Shown here one piece after another: positions 25,287 to 38,765 of a stretch of DNA of 64,000 nt (the stretch's first letter is position 1; the number at the start of each line of letters is the position of its first letter). The position numbers and the translations under genes are program-made. The notes under the pieces were generated by a model. It saw only the letters and a program-made list of their open reading frames with translations, made no database searches and was not told the origin of the DNA. Origin of the DNA: Coffea arabica (Eukaryota; Streptophyta; Magnoliopsida; Gentianales; Rubiaceae). The stretch spans positions 20,664,001-20,728,000 of the forward strand of contig NC_092312.1 in NCBI RefSeq assembly GCF_036785885.1, in the 5' to 3' direction.

Positions 25287-27500
25287 GCCATTTTTCTCTT
25301 CTTCGTTCTTTTAGTTCATCAGCTGGGTCCAGTCCAGACTGTGTGTTCTGCATTTTGGCTGGCCTAAAGAGTAGAAATGAACTGTTAATTTCGTTTTTGT
25401 GATTCTATAGCATGAGAATACTTGTATGCCCTGTAGGTTCAAACAAACGCTATTTTAAATCCCAATCTTTTGGGCTAATTACCTGGATAGCAGCATGGTT
25501 CCATTATTTTGAAGTCCTCTTGCCCCTTCCAGGTTTGCTCTTTGGTAATGTTCACCTTTTGCTTCCAAATTTCCTTTGGCTTGTTTGATTTTTTTGTTGT
25601 TGTTGTTGTTGTTGTTGTTGCAACGTGGATAAGCATGTCTGCGGCAAAACACACTTGATGGAGCAATTTGCACATTATTTGTTAAAGAATGGCAATATCA
25701 TGTTTATTTTGTATTTTCAACCATCATCAAATTTGGTTTAGAGTCCTCCATCTTTAAGAGAGAGGGAAAAAGGGAAAGGATTTGAAAGTCAGAAGATCAC
25801 TTAATTAATAATGTGCTTTTAGCATGAGCCTTGGGAACAATAACACAAACAGTTTTGTTAATTGGAGGGACAACTCAACCCGCTTATGCGCACCTAATGA
25901 GCAGCTGTTGTTGCCCTTATTGTTTAGAAAACTAAAATTGACATTTGTTTGTTTTAGCTCCAAATGAATTTTCTAATCTCTTTATGGAAAAAAGATATTC
26001 TAGCGCCTTTTGCTTTTTCAAGCAATCAACACGTATTTTTTCGGGTTAGAAGAAAACAGAAGTTGGAAGCTGGGCGGTACCTGTTGACTGACTCCTAGCT
26101 GCACCCATCTCACATAAGGAAATGGGGCAGGGATGGTATGATCGTCCCTGAGCGGTTAATGGCCACGATTTGACCTCAAAAATTGGTGCGGCTGAGATTA
26201 CAAGTTGTTATTTAATTTCCACGTCATGTGTGGGTTTCACAAAAATTTATTCTAAAATTATGCGATGTACAATAAAAGTTACACGATGTACAAAGAAAGT
26301 TACGCGCAGTTGAAAATGGTCCGGAACGGTTGCACCTGCAACCGTCCGTGCCCCGAGTCCGTCACATAAGCCATTGACGGGTCTATATGGCACCTGTGTT
26401 GGCCCATTTGGTCTGTTAAAAGTTAAAACTAGGGACAAGCCTATTATTAGCTTGACATAACTTTTTGTTGTAAATTGGCTATTTAAGTTGTAAAGCCTAT
26501 TTTTTTTTCCAAACGAATAAAAGATTGTAAAAGCCTATTAAGGAACTTTTTTTTTTTTTTTTTTTTTTCATTCAGGGTATTTCAACCTTTCAACCAGGCT
26601 AATTTCTTAAAACTGTGTAGAACCTTGTCTCAAGGATAAACAAGGATGTAGCATATGAGAATCGATCACGGAACCTGCTGATAGCTGCTAAATTACAAAA
26701 CCGGTTGGATTACTCGCAGGACTACCTATCAAGGACTTGGGAGAAAGTCTTCGTCTTGAAAAAATACAAGATAATTCACGAGGACAGAATCCAAAATAAC
26801 AAACAAATTGGCAATTCCATTTTGCCTCTCAATGTAGCTAATCTATCAACACATTTGTTTATTTGCTTTCCAAAACACCACATGACAAAATTTAACTCGT
26901 CCCCGGTGTAAGAGGAGGAATCTACAATTCTCCCGAAATCGACATATATCTATACTACTAACATGTTTTATGAATATCACATTTTGGCAACTACTTTACC
27001 ATGCTTTAATGAATGCTCATTATTATTGGTTTATATGATACGTTCCTCTTCCCATTTTTCTTGCTCATAGCAATTTTGGAGATTAATTTGACGTTGACCA
27101 AATCACAATAAACCTTGAACCATCACTCCTTCCCCCACCCCCCCCCCCCCCCCCCCAAAAAGACAAAAAAAAAAAAGAAAAAAGAAGAGAAATTGTAATA
27201 GGGGTACAAGTGTAATTTCACTTGACACATCACACCAAGCAACCCTCCCATCCCATGCTATTGCCCAAAACTCCCGAGTCATTTCTCTCCCTTTCTCTAA
27301 CCCAACTGCAAACCTTCGTGCCACACAAAACAAAAACACCTCCTAAGTCCTAACTTCCACCCCCCACCCCAATCTTTCTTGTTGTCAGTGGATTAGGCCC
27401 TCCCCCACTCCAAGATGGCCAGCAGAAACAAACAAACAAACATTTGCATGACCTCATCGACTCAGGACCCTCTTTCTTCTGCACTTCACCCTGCCGAATA
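25287..27500. other. Spacer between CPSF73 and the B3 gene
   Basis: It holds the CPSF73 3'UTR, a (TTG)n run at about 25594-25620, a hairpin-bearing repeat at 26321-26354, a long T run (about 26549-26568), a 19-C run at 27138-27156, and purine/pyrimidine-rich DNA leading into the next promoter. No gene seen. Confidence 0.5.
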
Positions 27501-28087
27501 AAAAAGGAAAAAAAAAAGGAAACAATTGAGAGAAAGGAAAGGAAAAAACCAGTCTTTCTTTCTTTCTTGCCTTCTTTGCTCTCTCTTTTTCTTCCAACCT
27601 CTTCTCTTCGGTGGCTTCCCATGCTTCTTCTCTCCTTTTTCTTCATCTCCCTCTCTCAGAAAATGTGTTGCTTATCTTCCTTCTCTTTAACCCCATCCGC
27701 ACCGTCCGCACCTTTCTTCTCTTCCTATGCCCCTATTAACTATATAATCTAAACCCTCCTCCAAATTTCCCCAAACCACTGCCTCTAAATCCTATTGCCC
27801 TTTCCTGAATTAAGATCTAGGTTTCTTAGCTCGATTTCATTTCATCATTCTCATCAGTGAGCAAATTTCACCTCTTTTATTTTTTTGGGTTTCCGGCTTT
27901 TTCATTGACTACATTTCTGTTCCATTGCATTTGCATAAAGGCGGAATAGGAAGCGTTTCTGTTTTTGCATGTTGATTACGGGTTTTCATTTGATTAAAGC
28001 TGGTCTACACTCTTTTTTCATTTCTTCTTTTTGGTTTTTCGCAGGTTCTTATCCACAATTGACTTTCTGAGGTTATTTCTTTGGCAG

Positions 28088-29325
28088 GTAAGTGTGAGCT
28101 GTGAAGTGGACATAAATTGACTTTTTAGGTTTTTTTGCTTGAGCTGTAAATTATGTGAATGTCTGTGTTCGTGTGTATTTGCCGTGGTTCAATTGGATGC
28201 ATGTGGTTTTGATGTGTGGGAAGGCATATTTCAGAAAGCTGAAAATAATTGAGGGTCTGTTGTGGATATTTGATCAGTTGATCTAACCCTTCTTAAATGA
28301 AAGTCTATGGATATTGAGAAGCTTGTTTATTAATATTTTTCCATATACGGTATGGTTGACTTGGCTTTCTAGGGATTTTGATGTTTTTCTATGTCCATAC
28401 TGGGAGGATTCTTTACCTCCCTATCGCGTCTAATTCTTTTGATTTTAGGGTTTTATTGCTGCAAAGCATGCATGGATAATGTAACTCCAAATCTGAAACA
28501 ACTTATTGATGGAGGAGAGGAAAAGTATACTGTGTGCCCAAGCTACTAATTTATTTTTCAGATTTGGTCTGTGGCTTAAGTTCTGTTGGAGTTGAATAAC
28601 CCTTTCCCTTATGGATGTCAGTTCTATTGTTTTCTTGTTGCAGATTTTAGCATGGTTCTTTCTGTTTTAGCTGTGCTTCATTGAGTAGCCTTTTAAGGTG
28701 GTTATGGATATCGATTTGGTCCATGCCTCAGTGTATTTTTTCGTGGGAGCTGGTTTTTGTCGTTTGCCCTAAATGATTTCAAGCTGTTTGTTTGTACTTG
28801 CCATAGTGATTACCTTGTGATCCCCTATTTATTGTTACCCTAAAATACATCAGCTCCCATTGACTATCCTTGCCTGAAATTACCTGCATTACCATCAATT
28901 GCAAAAATTAGCCTCAGCACCCCAAAAATATCTGCCTCAACGAAATAACTCTAGGCTGTAGTTTCTATTGAGAGAGGAATGAAATTAGGTTTGCATCCAG
29001 CATCTGTCTGTTGAATTTAAGGAAGTTCTTACCCCTCAGCTGATGCTTCCTTTTTTTATTTTTATTTTTTTTGGTGTTATATTACAAACAGATACTGTGT
29101 ATCCAAGATTTTTTTTTCCCATTCTATACTGTAGTTCAAAGAGGTACCTGATGCAATTAATAGCCTAAAAAAACTGATCTAAGAGAATGTTATAGACTTG
29201 AGGTCGACTGCAAATTTGCTTTCCTGTTGAAGTCACCACTTAGTGGACCAGTCATCAATTTTTTTTCTCAAACTGAACTATTCCACTTGAGGTGCTAAAT
29301 GTTGGTGATTGATTTTGTATTTTAG
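28088..29325 (+). other. Probable 5'UTR intron of the B3 gene
   Basis: Donor CAG|GTAAGTG at 28087/28088 and acceptor TATTTTAG|GTTG at 29325/29326, nine bases before the ATG. The leader upstream (from about 27580) is CT-rich. A roughly 1.2-kb leader intron is common in plants and often raises expression; that effect here is inference. Confidence 0.55.
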
Positions 29326-29334
29326 GTTGTTGAA

Positions 29335-30459
29335 ATGAAGAGGGCAGCATACTATAATACTGTTTCTGTCCCACAAGTTCAGGAACAATGGCCTATCAAA
29401 AAAGCCCTTACATTGTCTGATGTGGATATTACTCATCCATTCCTAACTCTGTCCAGGCAGCAAGTTGATAATCACATTATTGTGCACATGACACAGCAGC
29501 AACAGGATCATTTGAGAGCTGTAGGGCAGGTGGATTTCAATGCAAGAGATGATGACACTGGTGAAATGTATGTGATGAAGTTGAAGTGGCGTGGGAGTTA
29601 TTATAATCTGATTGGCAAATGGGGAAAAGTTGTTCGAGGAAAGGGACTTGATGTTGGTCAAGAAATTTATATAAGGTGGGCTAATGGCTGCTTGTACTTT
29701 TCGGTCCCTCAACAGCAGATTGTCGCTGTACCACCTATTCGGATGGTCGCAGCACCACCAGTGCAGGACCAATGGCCTATTAAAAAGGTGTTAACGCTGT
29801 CTGATGTGGACACCAATCATCCTTTTCTCCCTTTGCCTCGCCGATTGGTTGAAGATCATATTCTTTATTACTGGTCACAGGAACAACGAGAAGTATTGAG
29901 AAGGGAAGAGCAGGTAAATGTGAACGCCAGAGATTATGATACTGGTGAAATTTATTTGATGAAATTGAAGTGGAGGGGTAATTACTACAACCTCATTGGC
30001 AAATGGGGAACAATAATTCGACAGAAGGGACTGGGTGTTGGGAAAGAGATCAATTTACGATGGTTGAATGAATGCTTATACTTCTCAGTTCCTCAGCAGC
30101 GATATGTTGCAACGGCATCAGGACAGGATAATTGGCCTATTAAGAAGGCGCTCACGTTGTCTGATGTGGATACTAATCATCCATTTCTTACTTTACCTGG
30201 CAAGGCTGTTGAAGATCATATTCTGTTCTACTGGCAGCCTCAGGCCCGTGAGCAGTTGAGGAATGAGCATCAGATAAGTGTTAATGCTCGGGATGAAGAC
30301 ACAGGTGATCTATATTTGATGAAGCTCAAATGGAGAGGGAGTTATTACAATCTCATTGGCAAATGGGGCAAAATTGTCAGAGGCAAGAGACTTCAGGTTG
30401 GAAGTGAAATCAGACTTCGTTGGGACAATAACTGCTTGCTTTTCTCAGTTCCTCAGTGA
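29335..30459 (+). CDS. Protein of three tandem atypical B3 domains
   Basis: A single coding exon of 374 residues made almost entirely of three 108-residue repeats (about 19-126, 147-254, 267-374). Each begins WPIKK.LTLSDV, continues HPFL.L....V.(D/N)HI, then NARD.DTG..Y.MKLKWRG.YY, NLIGKWG, and ends IR.(G).L.VG.EI.(L)RW...CL.FSVPQ. This is the pattern of the plant-specific B3-like family once called DUF313 (LTKSDV, HIL, DT, LK.W, YVLIG.W, GDEIGLYWD, FSVL). B3 domains bind DNA in the nucleus; binding by this branch is poorly shown. Repeats 2 and 3 are more alike than either is to repeat 1. A basic start (MKRAAYY) precedes repeat 1; no other domain or clear localisation signal is seen. The frame is intact, arguing for selection. 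Confidence 0.85.
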   Translation: MKRAAYYNTVSVPQVQEQWPIKKALTLSDVDITHPFLTLSRQQVDNHIIVHMTQQQQDHLRAVGQVDFNARDDDTGEMYVMKLKWRGSYYNLIGKWGKVVRGKGLDVGQEIYIRWANGCLYFSVPQQQIVAVPPIRMVAAPPVQDQWPIKKVLTLSDVDTNHPFLPLPRRLVEDHILYYWSQEQREVLRREEQVNVNARDYDTGEIYLMKLKWRGNYYNLIGKWGTIIRQKGLGVGKEINLRWLNECLYFSVPQQRYVATASGQDNWPIKKALTLSDVDTNHPFLTLPGKAVEDHILFYWQPQAREQLRNEHQISVNARDEDTGDLYLMKLKWRGSYYNLIGKWGKIVRGKRLQVGSEIRLRWDNNCLLFSVPQ

Positions 30460-33400
30460 TGCTGTTCAATGGTCAGATGTCTTAATAAAGTTAATTTTTG
30501 CTTGATTGTACTTGGTCTTCATGGTTTGTTGCTTTATATTCTTTTTTGTGTCTATTCTGTAGGCTTTTATTGGAATTTTCAGGATGGCCTAATAGAGATG
30601 GAGCATATATTCTAGATGAAAGGTTTTACAAAAAGCTATGTGGGAGCTGCTTCTATAACAAGGTGATGCAACATGGAGATGGTTTGCTGTTTAGAGTAAT
30701 ATCATGAGACTTATGTTCCTTTATGTTTTTCTTGGTACTATTAACATATCCGAGTGTAATGTACTTTGGTTGAATGCCAGCTTCATAAACTCTTGGATTT
30801 TTGCATGATGTGGGATATTTTAGGTTTTGCTTGCTTAAGATTAAAAGAATATATTTATCTTTGTCACATCAAGTTTTCCTTGGTTTTCTTTTCATTCCCT
30901 CAATAAACCTTGTATTGCTTTCTGTCTGATTCCAGCGAGTCTGTGAAACAAAGTACTGGAAGGTGATTTAAGACTTCTATTTAGGTTCAAAGATATTGAA
31001 AGTATCTTTAAAATCTTGAATATTTGTAAAAAGAAAACGATTTAAAAATTGAGCGCGACTGTTATCTTGTTTGGGAGGTTTTCTGGTGATAGAAAGAAGT
31101 GAAAATGAAGCGTTACGTAACATTTGCATGGAGACATCTTGAGAATTGACTTCCATTGACAGACTCTCACGCATTTCAGAGAGGTAATGAACATGGTTTC
31201 TTCTTGTCCTCTCTGCTATCCAATGGGAGGACAAACAACCACTTTCTTTTCTTGCTGAGACTGTAAGGCCGGCAAAATAATTATCTCCTTTCCCTATTGC
31301 TTTGCTTGTCACACATACATAGTCAAAGAGTTCTTTATGCGTTTAGTTAACAGTCCGACCTGTAGCCTTACATGTCTCAGTTGTACGATTTTGCAAGCAT
31401 TGCCTTTAGCACATCCATGCAATATGTATTTGAGCTTTCATGAAGTTCTTTGGTCTTTCCTTAGATCCAATGCTTAAGCTTGGACTTCTTTATGTTGCAT
31501 TATCCATCTTTAGAATTTACGTCTGAATACCTCGTGCCTATGGGTACATCAGACTAAATATGGTGATCTTCAGCTTTGTATGATAGTGGAAACAATCATG
31601 TTTAATGTGAACATTGCCGATATCCATCTTATTACAAGTGTTTCGATGATGTTATTTATAGCTACCTACTTGCACCGGCCCTAGTTGCATGCTTCTCGAA
31701 CATTACTGACTAAGGTATTCGTAGTCCACGATATAATCATGATAATATACCGAATGTTATTCCAAGTAATAATTGCACATAGAAAACCTAAAATATTCGA
31801 GGGATAATGTTTTAATTACACACAAATCTTCGAGTATAGAGAAATGAGATTTTTTTTATATGTTTGGACTATGGAGACATGCTAATACGATATATTTGGA
31901 CCACGTGTCCTTACTGATACAGATACCTAAATCTATGTATATGGCAGCTAAGAACCTAAGCGATAAACTTATACAACAAACAAATCATGCAAGTGGAATA
32001 AATAATGACAAATTACTGCAAGATTAAGTCAATTATGTCAGTTTTCCTCTAAAGTTGAATTCTTGACAGCTAAGAAACTCAACTAGAAGGAGAAAACATT
32101 AAGAATCTAGAAATGAATATATTTATGGAACAAAATTTAAGCCTATGTTGATAGAAAAGAAAATAGGTGCCAGATGAGCTGATTTGTCACCATAGCGTCA
32201 ACATCACCTCTTTTGCCCTCCATCTTGATATCTTTTTTTTTGAATTAAGTCCTTCCAGTACCATAAATGTCCATTGGATAGAATTTGATCTCTTGCCATT
32301 TTTCATGAAAATGTCCGATTGTCATTGGATATTTACTCTCAATATTCTTGCAAGGCTTCACTTTGAAGCAAGATAGTGGGCTATGTTGCTATTGTTAGTG
32401 TCGTCATTATTAGTTTGCGGAGTCTCCATTCAAACAAGTCTTTGTTGGACTACCTCCATCATTTTGGCTGCGTTATCAAATCTGATTATGAAGTAGTTCT
32501 TCTCGAGTCATGCATCCACTAATTAGTGAGCCATATAGTCCGTTTGTTTTTATAGCGTCCTTCTGACTTGCAGTATGTTAAAGTCACCATTTGTGGTTTC
32601 GCTTCAGTGATGGTATCAACTTAGGAAACTCAGAGGTGATAAGTGCAGATAATTATTCAGATTATGTGGAGACCAGGGAATTTACGGTATACCTAAAGAA
32701 AATATTTAGTAGTTCTAGTATTTTGAACAGCACAAAACTAAAAGGCTGGACTCTGACTTGACAACATAACCCCTTAAGAAGACAAAGCAAGAGATACCAG
32801 AAGCATTAAAGTTTGGCCCATAGAAATAATATTGTGATGTGTCGCTGATTTGATGATGTTTGTAGTCTTATAGTTGGCCTCTTGGCTATGGAGATGTTCA
32901 TTGAATAATCACAATAAAACAGAACACTTTGAAAGTAAGAAAAGTAACAAAGTAAATGTCATTGAAGGAGGATTAGGACAACCACCTAAAATGGATACAA
33001 TATAATCATAAAGGAAACTGAATAAATCCTCTCTAAGAAGGAAAAATATAAGAACCTAAAAAGGATTGGAGTGAATGACAATCTCCAAGAATGGAACAAA
33101 ATATATCCTAGCAGGAATTACATATGTATTATCCAAGTAGGGAACATCCTTAAGTTGCAAGAATAGAGGTTCTTTTCCAATATGCAAGCCTTCAATCTCT
33201 CGTGCCGAGACTGAAGAACTCTATTAATGGGCCCGGGGATGGCCCTTGCATGAAAGATATACATGGTTTGATTACTTCTGTCTCTAGTATCTCAGGAAGT
33301 TGATGTCATAAAAAGCTGAAATAAAGATGCGGTAGAGTTTGTTATGTCGTGCACAGTTTTGAAGGGTTTTTCTTCATAAAGGTTACAATATAGGAAAAAT

Positions 33401-36400
33401 TTCTAGGTAATAATATGTTATAGAGTCTCAAAGAGACACTTTTTCTCACATCTGCAGTCACATGGGAAAGTGAAGGCCTTTTAAATTTCCTCTTATGTTC
33501 CAACCTTCTTTAAATTTGGCTTTCTGATTTGTCTTGGGTCTGCCAAGTCTGTGGTTGAGGAGTGCTGTAACTTGATGAGTTTTGAGGTTTTTTTTTTTTT
33601 TTTTTTCTATTTTCTTCTGGGGGTGGGGGGAAGGAAACAGAAAGAACTATTCTTTGCTATATCACTGAGAATTGCTATGACTTGGTGTTTTATGAGTTTC
33701 TCATGCCTTGTCGACTGTAAAAAATATCCTTTGCTTCACAGAAGTTGAGGCTTGGTCAATTAGCTAAATTGAAAGGAAAATCTTTTTATTGGGATGTTCG
33801 TGCCTGCCTTGAACCTGTTGTAGTGGCTGAGAATCAAGAAAATTTGTCTTCAGTTCTGTGCCATGAAATCTTTATAAATCAAGCATAGCTATCTTGAAAA
33901 AGCAGGATGCTGCTTTGATGACTGTGCTGTAGTTGATTTTCTTTTCCTTCCACTAGGACTGACCTTAGGCTGTAAGAAATAAGAAAGTTAGACCCAGACC
34001 TAAGAAAATGATATAAAATTTTGACTTTATCAAATGTACATGTTCCTGATCTTTGCGACAAAACATTTGTAAAGTCACTTCATAGCTTATGTGACTGTCT
34101 GTGAAACACTGCATAGTTTTAGAAGAGGTGAAGAACTGAGGGGTAAAAGCATAGGGAGTTATACTGAAATTTTTTCCCAAACTGCTTCAATCATTTGGAG
34201 AGATAATCTGAGACTATTAATGCTGGTGATCCTTTTTGCGTTATAAACCCTTTTGTCCTAGGTTTTAATCTTATTGAGGAGATCATACTTGATGAGAGAA
34301 AAATTGTCCCATGAACAGAGCATCTTGGAGGGGGAAACATGTGTACGTGTTTGTGAAAGAGAGAGTGCTGGGATAGAATGCAGGGGATCCAAGGAAATTA
34401 AACTTTATAACTTCTTATCTGTAATCTCTTTCTCTCCCCGCTCCCTCCCTCCCTCCATCCCTCTCTCTCTCTCTCATCAATCTCCTCAGCTTCGTCTTTT
34501 CTTAGTCTGCTTCACCTTATGTGTGCACCTTCCCTTTCTTCCTTTCTCTCCAAAAATGTCTAGAAGGAAGAAATTACTGAGTAGAAGGCTAGGGGTGAAT
34601 GTGGTTCTAGTATGTATTTCATTAAAAGTGGACATGCCATTAGGTCTCAAGGCCTCGGATTCTAATATCATGCAGTTTGCATTGAATGACAAACCGATGT
34701 ATGTTTGTTCCCTTGTCCTTTTTCAAAATTTTAAAGACTTGCGTGGCTCCTTATAGTTTTTTCTTTGTTGGTGGACAGAATATGATGAGATGTGTATTTC
34801 TCGTGTTCTCAATAATAACATCATTTAGCTGAAGGCAATATTCTATTAATCTTGAGATCATTTTGGCCGTTGCAGGTGTTCTATATCCAATAAAAATGAT
34901 AATTCTGCTTCTACTTTGGAAGGAGTTTCTGTTGGCTGATAATGTTGCTTCAAAGAAGGCTCCAGCTGATGCTATACTTGTGGACTTTGGTGAACTTAAT
35001 TGACGAACTGTTTGCAAGATGTCTTGGGTTTCATGCTTAGTAGCAGTAACCAAAAAATGAAAAAAAAGAAGAAGTGCTGTGCTATTCTTGCAATGACTTC
35101 CACTGGGTTCACTTGCTGAAATCTGCTTGTTGCCTTTGGAGTGACCAGCTACTGATGATGCTCGACATGCAGTGATTCTAAGTGACATTTTTTGAGATTT
35201 CTCTATAACATGTTTTGCTGAAGCCTCCTTCCTTTTACTGGACCAAGCAATGGCATAATTAATATCCTCCGCAATCTTTAGGAAGTTCAGCTTTTACCAA
35301 TGTAAATATTGCACATAAGTTGTAGAAGCCCTGATTAGTAGGTTCTGGAAAATTTATAATTTGGCGAACTTAGTGGTACGCTTTTTGGAATCTCTTATTC
35401 AAGAAGTCCAAGTGATATTTTTACGTGGTATTGAGGGTCTGTCAAGTTTCATTCAGTGGCGTAAGGGATTCTTTCAATGCACTCCATGTGGCGAGAGTTT
35501 GGCTTCCATGCACAATATATGCATATGAGGAACCTTTCCAGGTTAGCAAGGCAGAATTTGTCGATTGCAACTATTTGCAATCGCAGTTGTTTCCAAAAAG
35601 TTTGCTAATAGATTGAGCTTGTTCCAACTCTTGTTAAGTTTTGCAAAAACCTGAAGGCATGCAAAGTCACTGGATTTTAAGTTACTGAAGGCAGCAGCTC
35701 TAAAGAGAGGATTTTCTTCTTGTGCATGGTGGCTGAAGATAATCTTATTCGGCTGCTCGGTGAAACGGGATTTCAGGTAACAGTTGTTAAACTTGATGAT
35801 GGTTCAAAGTGCAATGAGGCTGCATAAAAGTTGTCAGCTAAGCATCACATTTGTACTCTGCTCATCTGCCTCTTTGGTCTCATCATGTTAAATGTGAGAT
35901 CTCTCTTTCATGTCACGTATCTTAGATACGTCGCATTCCTAGGAGCGGAGGATTGTTTTGAAGGTCTGGATGGCTCTTCACTGATGCCTTGCTGTGCTGA
36001 AAGTTGTGGACTATTTGGAGCTGAGATGTTGTTACGCTTTTGGCATATTTGTTGACTAGTTTATAATGGCTCTGGGAGTTTTCAGGCTCGGATTGTCCCA
36101 TGTACTTTGCTGTTTTCATTCCTGTGCTATTTTAAGGATTCACAACTGGCTGCAAAAATCATCTATGGAAATCGTAAGCTTGTAGGTGGTTCACATCTTC
36201 TTCCCTTTGGCAGTCATTTTGATTGAAGAATTTGAGAGGGATGGTAGAGGAACACAGAAATGCAGTTTCTTCCTCGTGTACCGCGTTGGTGGTTCCAGGC
36301 TTGAATGGGTAGACGACTGATTGCGCTGCTTTGCGCAGGCAGGGTATGAAGTATGAATAGAAAGAATGGCAAATTTTGGTCTGTAAAGAGTTTTGTAGGT

Positions 36401-36452
36401 GTCAAGCAATCTCAGCGTCCTTGGCGAAGATCATATTTATGCTAACTTCTCC

Positions 36453-36483
<31 letters not shown>

Positions 36484-38650
36484 TTTATACTGCCGAGAGA
36501 TGATGTCAATGGAGCTCCTCCTTGTACGGTTGAAATGTCCGTCCATCCATCCATCTTCTTCTTATATATGCCATGCCGAAGATGAGATCACATCCATTCA
36601 TTTGTTGAAATGAAATGACCTCACAAATTATTTGTTTTATTTGTATTTTTTAAATTTATTGCGTGTGTGAGTGTGTGTGTGTGTGTGTGTGTTTTTTTTT
36701 TTAAAAAAAAAAAACTTGAGAAACGCCGTCCATAAATAAAGCGGAGAGCACATCATATAGCACGCCGTCCACTTTTTTGTCGCTGGTCAAAACTAAAACG
36801 GGGTTAAATTAATGGTGGATTGCGGTTGACTCCTCTTTTTTTTTTTGGGAAGGATGAGTTTGACTTGCCTTGTGTCGTCAGCTTCTATTTCCGTCCTCAA
36901 TGAGATGAATAAAGACTACCGTTGAAAGCTGCACATACGTAGGATCCAGCTAGGATTTACCAATAACTTAATTCATTTTTAAGTAGTTATTTTTCTTAAC
37001 TTTATATTCAGTGGTTGGGATAGAACCGACGACGCCCCGCCCGCCCGCTAAAAAGTCTAATGATATTTTAAGTAGGCAGTGTTACCTCTAAATCCGCTCC
37101 CATTTTAAGGGATCCTGTAAAATCTAAAGCTCGGCTCGAATTGCCTCTTTTTCTTTTTAAAAAAAATTTTTGATAAAAAAATATACTGTAATGATTTAAT
37201 AGATGTAAAATAAAGGAATGTTTGTTAAAAAATGTATTGATGAAGAGCGTAAAAAATTTTTGAAGAAAAATAGCAGTCCAAACAAGCTCTGTATGTATTA
37301 TAGAGTTAGGTTAAATTATCGATGTATTTATATATTACTCGTTAATATCATCATTTATTAAAACAGGTGGATTCAATTAATAATTGCTTTTTATAGGTGG
37401 ACTCAATTAATAATTTGACTTGAGCATTTTGGACTAGTGACTTAAGCTCAACAAATTATTGGGGAAAAACTCGAGATATTGTACAAATAGCCCCAGAAGT
37501 TATTTAATCAATCTAGGACCCTATTGCTTAAGCAAGCTTTATCAATTAAACCCATAATATTATTGTACGACAAGGGGATGAAAGTTGACATTAGCAGTAT
37601 AATTTATGACACAGAGCTATAAAAGATCCTTGGCTCCTTGCCACGTCACGAACCATTTTTCTTTTTTTTTTTTTTTTTCTTACCTCTACCCGTTCATGTT
37701 ACCCTTGGGGCGAAAATACAATTTGTTTGTATTATCAATATTTTATTCAACCACCTTTTTATCTCATATATATTACATAAAAAAAAAGTACTACAGTATT
37801 TTTTTCAAAATATTATTCTAAATAATCTACTATTCAAACACAACACACAATTGTAAATAATTCGTATTGTGACTTGAAGCTTGGTCCACTGCCATATATA
37901 TATATATATATATACCAACAAATGAAAGCTTATACAATTATAGACACTAACAAAATTAGGGATAAAATATTGATTTAGACTTGAAATCTAAATATTGCAC
38001 ATATAACATGCAATCAAATTCAACAGTCTGTAGCTATCAATATACATAATTCACACTAAAATTCATAAAATGCACTTTTCAAAAAAAAAAATTCATAAAA
38101 TACAGAATATGCGGGCGTTTAAATATAAAAAATTTGTTGTTATGCATTCAAATTTCTAAGAACAAATTTAGATTAATGTCAAAATTATATAACAATAAAA
38201 AAAAAAAAAGAAACGACAGAATAATGACAGAATACACGTAATACTGGGTAAGAAGCCCAGCATCAGATTTCCCCGAGGCCTCACCTTCAGAACAGCTCCC
38301 ACAGCTAAGTGGGGAAATCCGCGCCAACAGCCCAACGCAAAAACTTCGACCCCAAAAAAAAAAAAAAAAAAAAAAAAGGAGGAAGCACGAGCAGTAGTAG
38401 TGCTGCAACTTGGTTGCCAACTGCTACGCCAAAAAAATATTATTCTAAAAACGCAGAATCACGACTCCTCCGCCCCCACCAGCAGCCAGTCATTCCCCCG
38501 ACTGGAGGAGTCTTCTTCTGTATATGGAGCTACTACAAGAAGAAGAAGACGAAGACGAGGAAGAAGCCCAAGAACATCGTTAACGAGAAGCCACCCCCCT
38601 TCCTCCTCCTCCTCCTCCTCCTCCTCCTTCAATCGCTAAATCTCACAATC
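30460..38650. other. About 8 kb without a recognised gene
   Basis: It starts with the B3 3'UTR. I see no frame with homology, no splice-joined set and no tRNA. A 160-residue frame at 34274-34756 follows a CT-rich tract (about 34428-34475) that looks like a plant leader, but the protein is unfamiliar. Simple repeats: T run near 33588, A run at 36452-36479, (TG)n at about 36662-36692, (TA)n near 37897-37914, A run at 38355-38377. Small AT-rich repeats with ACTGTA cores lie near 37150-37290 and 37680-37850. Confidence 0.5.
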
Positions 38651-38765
38651 AATTTTCCTCCTTTACGTACCACATCTATACATATACAGAAGACTCTATT
38701 GTAATACCATACACTGCATTCATACATACACACGTAAGAAGACGAGGGGAGGAGGGTAGCGAATT
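38560..38765 (+). promoter_or_regulatory. MRS2 leader with AAG and TCC repeats
   Basis: The stretch before the start codon holds AAGAAGAAG-rich DNA (about 38534-38570) and an uninterrupted TCC run (about 38599-38628), then GAGGGGAGGAGGG just before the ATG. Such simple repeats in leaders are common in plants. A TATA box was not assigned. Confidence 0.4.

Noticed and set aside
29443-29772. Minus-strand 109-residue frame
   Set aside because: Antisense shadow of the B3-repeat gene.
34274-34756. 160-residue open frame after a CT-rich leader-like tract
   Set aside because: Low-complexity Ser/Leu/Pro content from the CT run, no domain I recognise, no splice continuation.
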